Assembly: GCA_036924085.1 (NCBI GenBank)
Contig: JAVGWX010000011.1
Location: 22,703,739 to 22,767,738 of the forward strand
Origin: Ariolimax columbianus
Taxonomy: Eukaryota > Mollusca > Gastropoda > Stylommatophora > Arionidae
DNA: 64,000 nt
Direction: 5' to 3'
Every line of letters begins with the position of its first letter. The first letter of the stretch is position 1. This document shows, piece after piece, positions 1 through 9,294 of the stretch. The notes beneath the pieces are model-generated. The model did no database searches. It was not told where the DNA came from and worked only from the letters and a program-made list of their open reading frames with translations. The translations under genes and the position numbers were made by a program.

Positions 1-105
1 ACTGTGGCGGAGGCTGGAGTTTTGGCAAGGGCACGAGGTTCTTTCAGACAGACTGTGATGGGAACGACGTTCTATAAAGCACATGCTACATGATGATGAT
101 GATAT
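1..105 (+). mobile_element. Possible LINE 3' end fragment
   Basis: The first bases can be read as AEAGVLARARGSFRQTV, which resembles the 'DR..W/FR..V' close of endonuclease-RT LINE proteins, and are followed by a short (ATG)n run at about 90-103. The same kind of (GAT)n tail follows a clearer LINE C-terminus at 42.6-42.8 kb. The resemblance is weak and the piece is cut by the window edge. Confidence 0.3.
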
Positions 106-129
106 TGTACCAAGGTTTATAATCAACCC

Positions 130-878
130 ATGCTCCACCCAGAGAATAAAACATATGTACGGTACACAACACAACAAATCATTTTTGAGAGTGATCCTTT
201 CATAGAATCCTGTCCTGAAACCTGCATATCCATCTTTGTTTCACGAATACTCAATTATAGTCGCACTGAAAGTTCACACATGCTAGCTCCGTTAAATAGT
301 CAGCCGTGGAATGTGACGTTTCAGTGGCGTTTCTACGTGAGTCAGAAGGCCTGTATCGACATTAGGCTGTAACTGATAACTGTAACGGAACATTCCATTT
401 CAGGCGAAGGTGAGGACAAGTCGATATAATTTTATTTTAAATAAATAAGTATAAACTTGGATACAAATAGATGAGTAGCAAAGATTGTTATATTCCACTT
501 TGTGACGAATCCTCTGAAAGTATGTAGAGCCTTAACAAGGAGCAGAATAATATATCGTGGCAAGCAGATTGACATAATTGGTCCACAGCTATTACACCAG
601 AATTTGTACTATTGAGGTGGTTAGAATTGTACAATGTCGACAAGAATGACGCTGAATACGTCCCAATATTGACTTTGATCCGTCCCAATCCTTGACTTTG
701 ATACGTCCCAATCATTGACTTTGATACGTCCCAATAATTTACTTTGATACGTCGACGCCACATGAACGAATCAATCGTATGCCTGATGTGCCATTTTGGC
801 GCTTGTTTCTCTCCTTTGCCGTTTTCCAAGAACGTTCGATGCATTGAGTATGCGCACCTGTGGTTGGGTGAGTCATTT
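130..878. other. Unassigned sequence
   Basis: No coding similarity is recognised. Short phrases of the form 'ctttgatacgtccca' recur about four times at 670-755 as a small local tandem repeat. Open frames here are short and look like chance. Confidence 0.5.
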
Positions 879-1238
879 GGCTTGGCTTGGCTTCGTTCGT
901 TCTCAATCCCTTTCTACTAAACCCTGACACGACTAAGTAGCAGGATGTAGTCCATAGAACGGAATGCGTTGAGTCGTAGTTTACAGCTTGACTGCGATAT
1001 TTGCACCTGTCGGTCCAATACATCCGACTTCAGCAAGCATTTTTTTAGTACCGGGTTAGCATTCCCTCTTCGATCCCTTCTCCTTAGCCAGTCTGCCCTG
1101 CTGCAGCCTGTTATCCAGGATCACCGCGTGGAGGTGTAGAAGTGTCTTGGCAGCTCTGGTTAGCTGGCCCTGACGCTAGCAGTCAGCTATGGGTCGCTGA
1201 CCACTGCAGCTCATGCGCTGCTCAACATCTTGATCCCA
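879..1238 (-). mobile_element. SINE A, copy 1 (full length)
   Basis: This is a roughly 360-bp interspersed repeat present about 14 times in the window. The sense strand is taken as minus because the end at 879 is a (AAGCC)n tail, seen on the plus strand as repeated 'ggctt'. Shared landmarks are 'gcgttgtgtcgtagtttaca', 'ctgcgatatttgcacc', 'gaccactgcagctcatgc' and 'cagcatcttgatccc'. It codes for nothing. No clear tRNA-type box B is seen, so the pol III origin is not shown. SINE B begins about 12 bp beyond its 5' end. Confidence 0.8.
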
Positions 1239-1249
1239 CTGAGTGTTTT

Positions 1250-1655
1250 ATTGTTGATGGTTGTTGTCGTTGAATGCCCATAATGAGTAAGTTTACTCTT
1301 TTGTGCTTCCGGAAAAGGACGTTAAGTGGCGAGTTGTAGTAGCTTTCATCATTCCTAGAGCGTGCTGATGAAGGTGGGCCGCGGTTCTTCAGGTGGTTGT
1401 GCTATTCTTGGCTTCATATGCGTGGCGCTCTCTACTACGGGGATCACGTCGATCCACATCTCGTCAGCCATGCTGCCTTGAAAACAGCCTGTTCCCAGAG
1501 AGTGCTACATGGAAGAGAGATTGTGGTCTTGGTCAGTGTGTTGTGCCAGACCATGGTCTACTTTAGATCTAGAGTAGGTCATGGCCTGACCTTACGCGAC
1601 GCCCTGGTCAGTATGTTGTGTCTGACCGCACTAGCGTTTCAGTTCCCCGTTTGAT
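1250..1655 (-). mobile_element. SINE B, copy 1
   Basis: This is a second interspersed family of about 370-400 bp. In sense orientation it ends in '...gtgggcattcaacaacaac', an (AAC)n tail. Landmarks (plus strand) are 'gaatgcccataatgag', 'gacgttaagtggcg', 'gctgatgaaggtg' and 'ggtcagtatgttgtg'. Its 5' region contains a phrase that has expanded into arrays in other copies. It is directly downstream of SINE A on the plus strand. Confidence 0.75.
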
Positions 1656-2490
1656 GACCATTTCTAGGTTTATTGTCAATCCCGTTATAGGCGCGATGTT
1701 TAACACACCCATAGTTAAATGTAGACTATTCTGTGACGTCACTACCCCCCCCCCCCAAATCCGGTGCTATAAATATATATCCGGTACAAAAAATATGTTT
1801 AGGGTGAATAAATACGCAACATAACAAGGCGTCCTTATCAGGACGAGCGACAAATAATAAGAAAAAGAGATTTTGTTGTCTGGGTTAGGATGTGCTGGCC
1901 TGACAATTTCACCTTTTATTAGTCCATCAGTGTGACATTTGAGACTGAAATGGTTCCCCCTTTCAAATCCTTCTCTATCTACGACACGCAAAGGAGCTAC
2001 AACTGTGCCCAGGCTAGCTGAAGTGTTTCACGAACTGGCTGGTGGTTTATAGCTTCCCTCCGTTAAGATAATATCCACTTCCACGAACCGTCGGGTTCCG
2101 AACCTAAAACCAAGGCTCTGATTACGTCCAAATTATCTGTTTAATGTATGCGTTATTACCGTAAGCCGGGATAAGTGACGGATGTGATTTTTTTTTTGGA
2201 CCGTCTTCTCGCCAGCTATAAAAGCTAAGGTTCTTTATTTATGGCCAGCGAGACGTGTTGTTCTGCCCTTTTTTTGAAAGCTTTTAATGTGCTTGGATAT
2301 GTCCCAGTTGTATGCGTGCACCTGTGTGTATCTGCTTAGACTGATAGGATAAAGACGACGGAGATGCGAGCCGACGAAAGCATGATCGGGTGTAGCACGT
2401 AAATCATATACCTGAAATTACTCACCAAAAGATGGCAGTAATTTGGCACACAGGAAAACTGAGGTAACGAATGAGGACGCTGAAGATGAG
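1656..2490. other. Unassigned AT-rich spacer
   Basis: No gene or repeat family is recognised. It contains a C11 run at about 1746, a 'tataaatatatatccgg' stretch and a T9 run at about 2190. Confidence 0.5.
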
Positions 2491-2528
2491 GCACGGAAAT
2501 GGAGAAGACTAACGTCTAATCAGACACA

Positions 2529-3105
2529 AACATACTGATCAGACTATGTTAACGTTACGTGAAACATACTGATCAGACGACTATGTTAGTGTCAGGTGAA
2601 ACATACTGATCAGACTATGTTAGGGCCAGGTGAAACATACTGGTCAGACTATGTTAAGGTCACGTGAAACATACTGATCAGACTATGTTAGGGCCAGGTG
2701 AAACATACTGATTAGACTATGTTAAGGTCACGTGAAACACACTGATCAGACGACTATGTTAGGGTCAGGTGAAACATACTGATCAGACTATGTTAGGGCC
2801 AGGTGAAATATACTGGTTAGACTATGTTAACGTTACGTGAAACATATTGATCAGACTATGTTAAAGTCAGGTGAAACATACTGATCAGACTATGTTAAGG
2901 GCATGTGAAACATACTGATCAGACTATGTTAAGGGCATGTGAAACATACTGATCAGACTATGTTAAGGGCATGTGAAACATATTGATCATACTATGTTAA
3001 GGGCATGTGAAACATTCTGATCAGACTATGTTAAGGGCATGTGAAACATATTGATCATACTATGTTAGGGTCAGGTGAAACATATTGATCAGACTATGTT
3101 AGTAA
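2529..3105. repeat. 34-bp tandem array derived from SINE B
   Basis: About 16 imperfect units share the core 'catactgatcagactatgtt' followed by a variable 'aagggcatgtgaaa' or 'agggtcaggtgaaa'. The same core occurs once or twice in the 5' part of ordinary SINE B copies, for example 43953-43990. Units differ at several sites, so the array is older than the one at 40.9-42.1 kb. Confidence 0.85.
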
Positions 3106-3425
3106 TGGTCAGATGAATGTTCAAGTTCAATATACAGACCAAGACCCCCCAACCTCACTTCTAAGCAGCTATCCCTGACAACAGACCTGTTTCGTGACGG
3201 TCCGGCTATGGAGGTGGGGTTTCGACGTGATCCCAGTAGAAATGAGTGACATGTAATGAAGCGGAACATGACACAACAGCCTGTAGGACTCCAACCACAT
3301 TCATCAGCACTCTTGCGGTGTAATGAAAGCTACATCACTGCCACCTAATGGTCTTCTTCGGACGCACCGACAAGTAGAGTTACCCTTCGTGGGATGGCAT
3401 CATCAGAGAGATAGGCATAGACAGT
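3106..3425 (+). mobile_element. Diverged SINE B body beside the 34-bp array
   Basis: Phrases 'ggggtttcgacgtgatccca', 'gaaatgagtgacatg', 'cattcatcagcac' and 'aaagctacatcactgccacc' align in order with SINE B at 44.06-44.22 kb. The expanded array upstream and this body therefore look like one old SINE B copy in plus orientation. The (AAC)n tail is not recognisable. Confidence 0.55.
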
Positions 3426-3434
3426 CGCAATATA

Positions 3435-4148
3435 TACGAGGCGTGTTCAGATAAAACTGTACCAAACTGCTAAAAGTGAACATACTTACGATGCGCCTGG
3501 TGACGTCACTTCTGGTGTAAACAGCACATACCAACCGTCACTTTTGCAAAATTTCATTAAAATTCTCTGTCTCATTGTTTCCTCAGCAAACTGTTTACAA
3601 ACATGGTGGGTGTGATACGGAATCCGTCCAGAGTTGATCAGCGAGCGGTGATTCGGGTTCTAACAGCTGAAGGATGTCGACCAGTTGACATTCATCGCAG
3701 AATGCAGGCAGTATATGGTGACAAAAGTGTGGCGAAGACAACAGTGAAGACCTGGACAACGATGATTAAAGAAGAACGTGAGTTAACGAAAGATCTTCCG
3801 AGACCAGGTCAGCCGCATATTGTTGCGTCAGAAGGTGCCATCGCCAAAATTGATGCCGCAATTCGGGTGGACCGTTGCCGGAGCTTACGTTCCCCACACT
3901 TTTGTCACCATACACTGCCTGCATTCTATGATGAATGCCAACTGGTCGACATCCTTCAGCTGTTAGAAACCAAATCACCGCTCGCTGATCAACTCTGGGC
4001 GGATTCCATATCACACCTGCCATATTTTCAACGGTCTGCTGAGGAAACTATGAGTCGGAGGATAATGACATTTTGCAAACTTGACGGTTGGAATGTGCTG
4101 TTTGCATCAGAAGTGACGTCATCATGCGCATCGTACGTATTTTCACTT
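3435..4148 (+). mobile_element. Foldback mariner-like element
   Basis: The left end reads 'tacgaggcgtgttcag', a mariner-type terminus after TA. Sequence 3473-3733 is repeated in inverted orientation at about 3890-4148, with a spacer of about 155 bp. Both arms carry the same 5' leader and the start of the transposase gene. The right terminus is lost where SINE A copy 2 begins. The arrangement is two copies of a mariner 5' half arranged head-to-head, able to fold into a hairpin. Confidence 0.8.
3603..3890 (+). pseudogene. Mariner-like transposase, N-terminal HTH fragment
   Basis: The frame opens MVGVIRNPSRVDQRAVIRVL and continues through 'GCRPVDIHRRM', 'YGDKSVAKTTVKTW' and 'DLPRPGQP'. This is the Mos1-type helix-turn-helix DNA-binding region also found in SETMAR-like proteins; in the family it binds the inverted ends. 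About 95 residues are present. The DDD/D catalytic domain is absent, because the frame runs into the inverted second arm and the remaining residues to 4202 are antisense readthrough. The inverted arm encodes the same start on the minus strand (MAGVIWNPPRVDQRAVIW, from 4023). No function is expected, except that an HTH-only peptide is conceivable. Confidence 0.8.
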
Positions 4149-4508
4149 GGCGTGGCTCCGTTCGTTCTCAATCTCCCGCTACAAAACCCTGAAAGGGCTT
4201 AAGTAACAGAATGTAGTCCAGAGAACGGAATGCGGTGTGTCGTATTTAACAGCTTGACTGCGATATTTGCACCATTCGGTCCAACACATCCGATTTCAGC
4301 AAGCATTTTTTGAGTATCGGGTTAGTATTCCCTCTTCGATCCCTTTTCCTTAGCAAGTCTGCCCTGCTGCAGTCTGTTATTCAGAATCCCCGCGTGGAGG
4401 TGTATAAGAGTCTCGACAGCTCTGGTTCGCTGGCCCTGACGCTAGCAGTCAGCTATGGGGCGCTGACCACTGCAGCTCATGCTCTGCTTAGCATCTTGAT
4501 CACACTCT
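4148..4508 (-). mobile_element. SINE A, copy 2
   Basis: Full-length copy with the tail end at 'ggctccgttcgttctcaatc' and the head at 'cagcatcttgatcacac'. It replaces or truncates the right end of the foldback mariner and is followed at once by the palindromic element at 4507. Confidence 0.8.
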
Positions 4509-5092
4509 AGTGTTTTATTCTATTAAGATGAACTCGCACATCGGTTAACAACCCAACATAGAGCAGTATTAAGCTGCTCAAGCCTAGCCCACTAAGCAGG
4601 AAATCTTTCTCCCGGCTATACCCAACTCAAACCAGAGCTGAGACCTGCACATGGGCATCTGCCCCTGTAGAAGTACAGGTCGGCTAAGAATTTAGAACCT
4701 GTTTGGCTGTTATAGGTTTCTTGGCAGGTGTGCAGTATGGTAGGTTGCCGTTACTTTCCGGAACCGGATAAGAGCGATCGCACAAAGTACAGTCCGGTAT
4801 CTGCAACACTGCATACAACCCTAGAGTAAGTCGATCTGTACTTAAACAGGGTCCTAAACTCCTGTGCAGGTCCCAACTCTGGCGTGAGCTGGATATAGCC
4901 GTGAGAAGGATTCCTGCTGAACATGCTAGGCTCGAGCAGCTTATTAGTTCACTATGGCTGCTGCCTAACCGATGTTCGAGTCCATCTTAAGAGACTCAAA
5001 CACTAGAGCAAAGTAGACCCGCTGCCTGTTAGGTGCCATCTATGCTGCTCTAGCAAACCACGTAACCATGGCCGGTGTTATGTTAAGCTTCC
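4507..5092. mobile_element. Palindromic foldback element, copy 1
   Basis: Arm 4507-4690 is repeated inverted at about 4830-5003. The outer landmarks 'attaagatgaactcg' and 'cgagtccatcttaag' pair, as do the inner 'taagctgctcaagcctag' and 'ctaggctcgagcagctta'. A further 90 bp (5004-5092) matches the reverse complement of 7668-7745 and is the outer flank of the element. No protein is encoded. The left outer flank is missing. Confidence 0.7.
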
Positions 5093-5570
5093 CGTGGCTG
5101 ACTCGGCCTTGGAGAAGGTACAATTAACGTTGGGGGGATGATTAACTCTTAGTATACGCATACTAAAACCACGTTTTTACACCATCTATTTCATAATTAT
5201 ATTTTGAGATTAGGGCACCATCACATATTTTATCATAATTTTCATCATAATATTCTTATGTTAAACATTTCATTGATGTATTTCATAGCAGATGTGCAGA
5301 CCTGAATAAGCTATCAAATAGAACTACAGTGTGTGCTTACATGAAGAAGTGTAGATGAAGTAGTTAATGAAAATACATTATTTTCAATAATTTGAAAAAA
5401 AAGTTAGAACTTTCCATAATATATCAATACACCAACTGCTCTTTAAACTTTGCTAATAAAATTAATTTAACATAAAAAAGCCACTCTAAGTGGCTTTCGC
5501 AAAAATAAGTAAATAAGTACTGACAGCAAGCCACCTGAAGTGGCTTACGTAATCTAAGAGTTAACTAGAA
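5093..5570. other. AT-rich spacer with a short dyad
   Basis: No gene is seen. Two stem-like repeats, 'gccactctaagtggc' near 5480 and 'gccacctgaagtggc' near 5531, could each form a small hairpin. Nothing shows that they are functional. Confidence 0.4.
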
Positions 5571-5574
5571 CTTT

Positions 5575-5808
5575 TAAATTTTGTCTGTGCAGCGGCCGTT
5601 AAGCCTACTCTTTGACTTCTAACTGAAAGTTGATTTTTAACGTGCTCGACACTGACCACGGGAGTTCGATCTCATTACCCAGAGATCAGGGTAATTTATA
5701 CCATAAGGTCCAAGTGGAAAAAAACAAAACAACCTCTCCACCGTGATTGGAACTCACGACCTCCGACACATGAGGCTGGCACCTTACCGGATACCACTAC
5801 CAAAGCAA
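5575..5808 (-). mobile_element. SINE C, copy 1
   Basis: The tRNA-like head lies on the minus strand near 5740-5808, with box B-like 'gtgagttccaatcacgg'. The body shares 'gatttttaacgtgc', 'cgacactg' and 'cccagagatc' with the copies at 6.8, 48.9 and 61.1 kb. Its 3' part and tail are lost. Confidence 0.65.
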
Positions 5809-6419
5809 GTACGATGTTATTGTAATACAGATGTTTCACCTATAGGCCACACTGGCTCTGTATAACACAGTGCGCTTATATATTTATGTTAAAGAATTGT
5901 ATAATGCTAAAAATAACCCCCACCCCCCAAAATAAAAAAACCAGTAAAGACATAACACATTTTCTGACACCAATTATCCACTCAAAATGGAAGAAAGCAA
6001 AAAACAAAATAACCCAATGCAATTTTCTGACGCCAGAAATCCACACAAACACACACAACCCCCAAAAAGCGAAGCGGAGCAAGTGCGATAAAAATAAACT
6101 ACAAAAATCACATAAAACCGCTTGAGGCTGACTGACTACCTGTGCTAAATACAATATGCGAATTAACGAGAAGAAAACAGGAACTATTATAATGAGCAGA
6201 ACACCTGTGCCACTCAATATATGTGTACATGATATTGCTCTTCAACAGACCCACGAGTTGAAGTATTTGAGCAGCAGGCTCGGCAGGGGCAGCGTGACTA
6301 TGCGCCAGAAAGCATATGCGGTGATTTATTACGTCTGGTTATGCACAGCAGCATTCGTTTGGCAACAAAGCTACAGCTGATACACAAGGCAAAGGCCGCC
6401 GTCCATCGTAGACGATGAT
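5809..6419. other. Unassigned A-rich spacer
   Basis: A/C-rich DNA. The overlapping open frames of 74-113 codons on both strands come from low composition complexity. No similarity is recognised. Confidence 0.45.
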
Positions 6420-6645
6420 GGCATAATTAATTTTGTTAGCGCTATTTTTAGTAAGGATAAACTGAGCTACTTTTTATCCTCACTCTCTCGTCTCGTGCCG
6501 CCCCACCCAAGTGGCAAGTCAAAGACAAGACGACTAGGAGGCGACTACGAGATTCAGGGGACTCTGCGTCCAGCTCCCGTGAAAAAGACGGAGGAGTCCG
6601 GAGTCGAACGGCTTAACCACTTCGCCACAGAATCCCACATATCTG
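6420..6645 (-). mobile_element. SINE D, copy 1
   Basis: On the minus strand the head reads 'ctgtggcgaagtggttaag' (tRNA box A-like), followed closely by 'cgttcgactccgg' (box B-like), then a body ending in 'ctactttttatcc' and 'tagcgctaac' on opposite readings. The body section 6425-6540 recurs at 13272-13400, which shows that it is an interspersed family. Confidence 0.6.
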
Positions 6646-6754
6646 ATGGTCTCACTTTGGGTGTTTGAGAGCAGAGTTTTGACTGGTGACATGAAGTGTT
6701 TGAGGAAGGTCATCGAAGTTGCCGGGAAAGACATTATGCGAAACGACGACATTC

Positions 6755-7130
6755 GAAGTATAATTTTAGTTTAGTTCAAGAATCAACACCATTGCTGAGG
6801 TCTTACCCACAAGGTGCTCTGTTCTTCTCCATATTGTTGGAGAATCTCAGCACAATGGACGAACTCCGTAGCACCGGCGAGGATCCCGTGATAGATTGGG
6901 TAGATTTTAAAAATAATTTTGATTTCGTCCGGGCAGTGGCCTTTAAGCCGACTGTTATTGGTTTCCGGCTGCTGTGGGATTTTTAACGTGCACGATATTG
7001 AACACGGGCGTCAGATCTCTGCTACCCAGAGATCCGGGGGAAACGCCACACATTCCACGTAAAAAAAATCACATTGTCCACGGTGATTTGAGCCCGCGAT
7101 CTCCAGTACCCGAGGGCTAGCTCTCAGCTG
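6755..7130 (-). mobile_element. SINE C, copy 2 (best full-length copy)
   Basis: The minus strand runs from a tRNA-like head ('ggagatcgcgggctcaaat', near 7080-7110) through the body to 'gttgattcttgaactaaac' and a short (CTAAA)n tail near 6760. It gives the unexpanded state of the segment 'gaatctcagcacaatg' that has become a 36-bp array in copy 4. Confidence 0.75.
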
Positions 7131-7665
7131 AAGACCGCTCAATAGAATGGTTTGCACTACATCTCGTGCAGAGTACATTTCCGGGCACAAAATACGCTGG
7201 TTCGGTCTTCACATGCTGGTGCACCTTCACAGACTTCCACTGATGGCTTACACTGCTGGTAGATCTGGATGCAGGGCAAGAGGGCGACCGTGAGGCAGGC
7301 GGATAGATGACATTCGAGTAATTGTGCAACGACACGGGCTCACATTGACCGATGTAACGCACTTGGCGCAGAACAGGGCTCACATTGATCGACGCAGCGC
7401 ACTTGGCGCAGAACAGACAACTTAAGTCCTCCCCCACCCTCCCGCACCCCACGTCGCTTAACGACAGAAGTGAAAAGAAAACTAACATACAAGTAAAAAA
7501 CAAACACATTCTAACGCTGAGTTGAGGAGGAAGAAGAGTAGACATGATTTTGTTAAATGTAATTTAACCATTTAAAACCGTTGGTCTGCCGGGATCTTCG
7601 TGTATCACAAGGACAAGAATAGCCCCACTGCCTCACAGAGCGTGTCGTAATAAGCGACTAACTGG
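7131..7665. other. Unassigned spacer
   Basis: No gene is recognised. A local duplication, 'gggctcacattgaccgatg' / 'gggctcacattgatcgacg' followed by 'cgcacttggcgcagaacag', lies at 7335-7410. Confidence 0.4.
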
Positions 7666-7667
7666 GG

Positions 7668-7945
7668 GACATAGCATAACACCGGCCATGATTAGGTGGT
7701 TTGTTTAGAGCAGCATATAAGGCGCCTTACAGGCTGCGGGTCTACTTTGCTCTAGTGTTTGAGTCTATTAAGATGAACTCGTACTAACCCACCCAACGCG
7801 GCGCATTATTAAGCTGCTCAAGCCTAGCCCGCTAAGCAGGAAATCCTAATCCCGGCTACATTCAGCTCAAATCAGAGCTGGAACCTGTACATAGGCATTT
7901 GCATCTGTAGAAGTACAGGTCGACTAAGAACTAAGAATGTAGCCA
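7668..7945. mobile_element. Palindromic foldback element, copy 2 (half)
   Basis: 7668-7745 matches the reverse complement of 5020-5092, and 7745-7945 matches 4507-4700 directly ('taagctgctcaagcctagcc', 'gtagaagtacaggtcg'). It is the outer flank plus one arm of the foldback family. Confidence 0.7.
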
Positions 7946-8094
7946 TTAATTGAAGTCAATTGAAATATTTCGCTAGATTTTGGCGTTGTGCCAAAGCTAT
8001 TATTTGTCGGCTGGACTTTTCGGTCACATGTGGCACACAAAAAATGGTAACGTTTGTAACACTGGTTGCACATGACCTTGACCTTAGCCGGTAG

Positions 8095-8835
8095 TCTTTT
8101 TCTTCTTCTTCTTCATTATTATCTTCTTCTTCTTCATTATTATCTTCTTCTTCTTCATTATTATCTTCTTCTTCCTCATTATTATCTTCTTCTTCTTCAT
8201 TATTATCTTCTTCTTCCTCATTATTATCTTCTTCTTCCTCATTATTATCTTCTTCTTTTTCATTATTTTTTTCTTTTTCTTTTTCAGTATTATCTTTTTC
8301 TTCTTCTTCTTCATTATTATCTTCTTCTTCTTCATTATTATCTTCTTCTTCCTCATTATTATCTTCTTCTTCCTCATTATTATCTTCTTCTTTTTCATTA
8401 TTTTTTTCTTTTTCTTTTTCAGTATTATCTTTTTCTTCTTCTTCTTCATTATTATCTTCTTCTTCTTCATTATTATCTTCTTCTTCTTCATTATTATCTT
8501 CTTCTTTTTCATTATTTTTTTCTTTTTCTTTTTCAGTATTATCTTTTTCTTCTTCTTCTTCATTATTATCTTCTTCTTCCTCATTATTATCTTCTTCTTT
8601 TTCATTATTTTTTTCTTTTTCAGTATTATCTTTCTCTTCTTCTTCATTATTATCTTTGTCTTCTTCTTCTTCATCATTATTATCTTCTTCTTCTTCTTCA
8701 TCATGATTATCATATTTTTATTTTTTATTTCTTCGTCTTCTTCTTTTTCTTCTTCTTCTTCTTCTTCTTCTTCTTTTTCTTCTTCTTCTTCTTCTTCTTC
8801 TTTTTCTTCTTTTCCTTCGTGCTCTTCTTATTCTT
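8095..8835. repeat. 21-bp pyrimidine array with higher-order structure
   Basis: Units are of the form 'ttcttcttcattattatc'. A longer block containing 'ttttcattatttttttct' and 'cagtattatc' recurs at about 8260, 8390, 8505 and 8600, so the array grew by duplicating multi-unit blocks. It ends in about 110 bp of near-pure CTT. The apparent 200-residue Leu/Tyr and Lys-rich proteins on the two strands are composition artefacts. Confidence 0.9.
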
Positions 8836-8837
8836 CT

Positions 8838-9115
8838 AGTGTTCGTCCAAAACAGGAGGTCTGCGACGTTTTGTAGTTTGACAGCACGGTTGCAATGTCT
8901 GCGCTGTTCGGTCCGACACATCCGATATCATCACGGAAAATGTGGGACCAGGTTCGCCTTCCCTCTTCAATCCCAAATCTCTCAGCCAGCCCGCATGGTT
9001 GCAGCCTGCTTCCAGGGCCGCCACCTGGAAACGGAAGAGAGTCTTGGCCAGTTATGAGTCACTGACCCTGAGTCACTGGCTGCTGTCTGCGCAATCGCTG
9101 CTACATCTTTTGTAT
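8838..9115 (-). mobile_element. SINE A, copy 3 (diverged)
   Basis: Recognised by 'cggtccgacacatccgatat', 'ccagcccgcatggttgcag' and 'gagtcactgaccctgagtcac' in the family's order. It is the most diverged copy here and has lost its tail. Confidence 0.6.
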
Positions 9116-9294
9116 GGGCATTGCAGTTGATTCTAGCTAAAACCCATGAAGCTGTTTGCAACATTCTGCCGTGATAGGGCTGCTGAACATCACGCGTAAT
9201 CAAAGTACTGCCTGGTGCGAAGCGGGCTGTTACGGCTGGGCCACGCAGTCTAGAATGTGGCCCACAATTGTCCAGATAATGATGCTTAATAGAG

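Noticed and set aside
3603..4202. A 199-codon transposase-like gene
   Set aside because: Only the first 95 or so residues are transposase; the rest is antisense of the inverted second arm.
8066..8839. Membrane-like Leu/Tyr-rich 257-codon protein
   Set aside because: A restatement of CTT/ATT repeats, with an equally long Lys-rich frame on the other strand.
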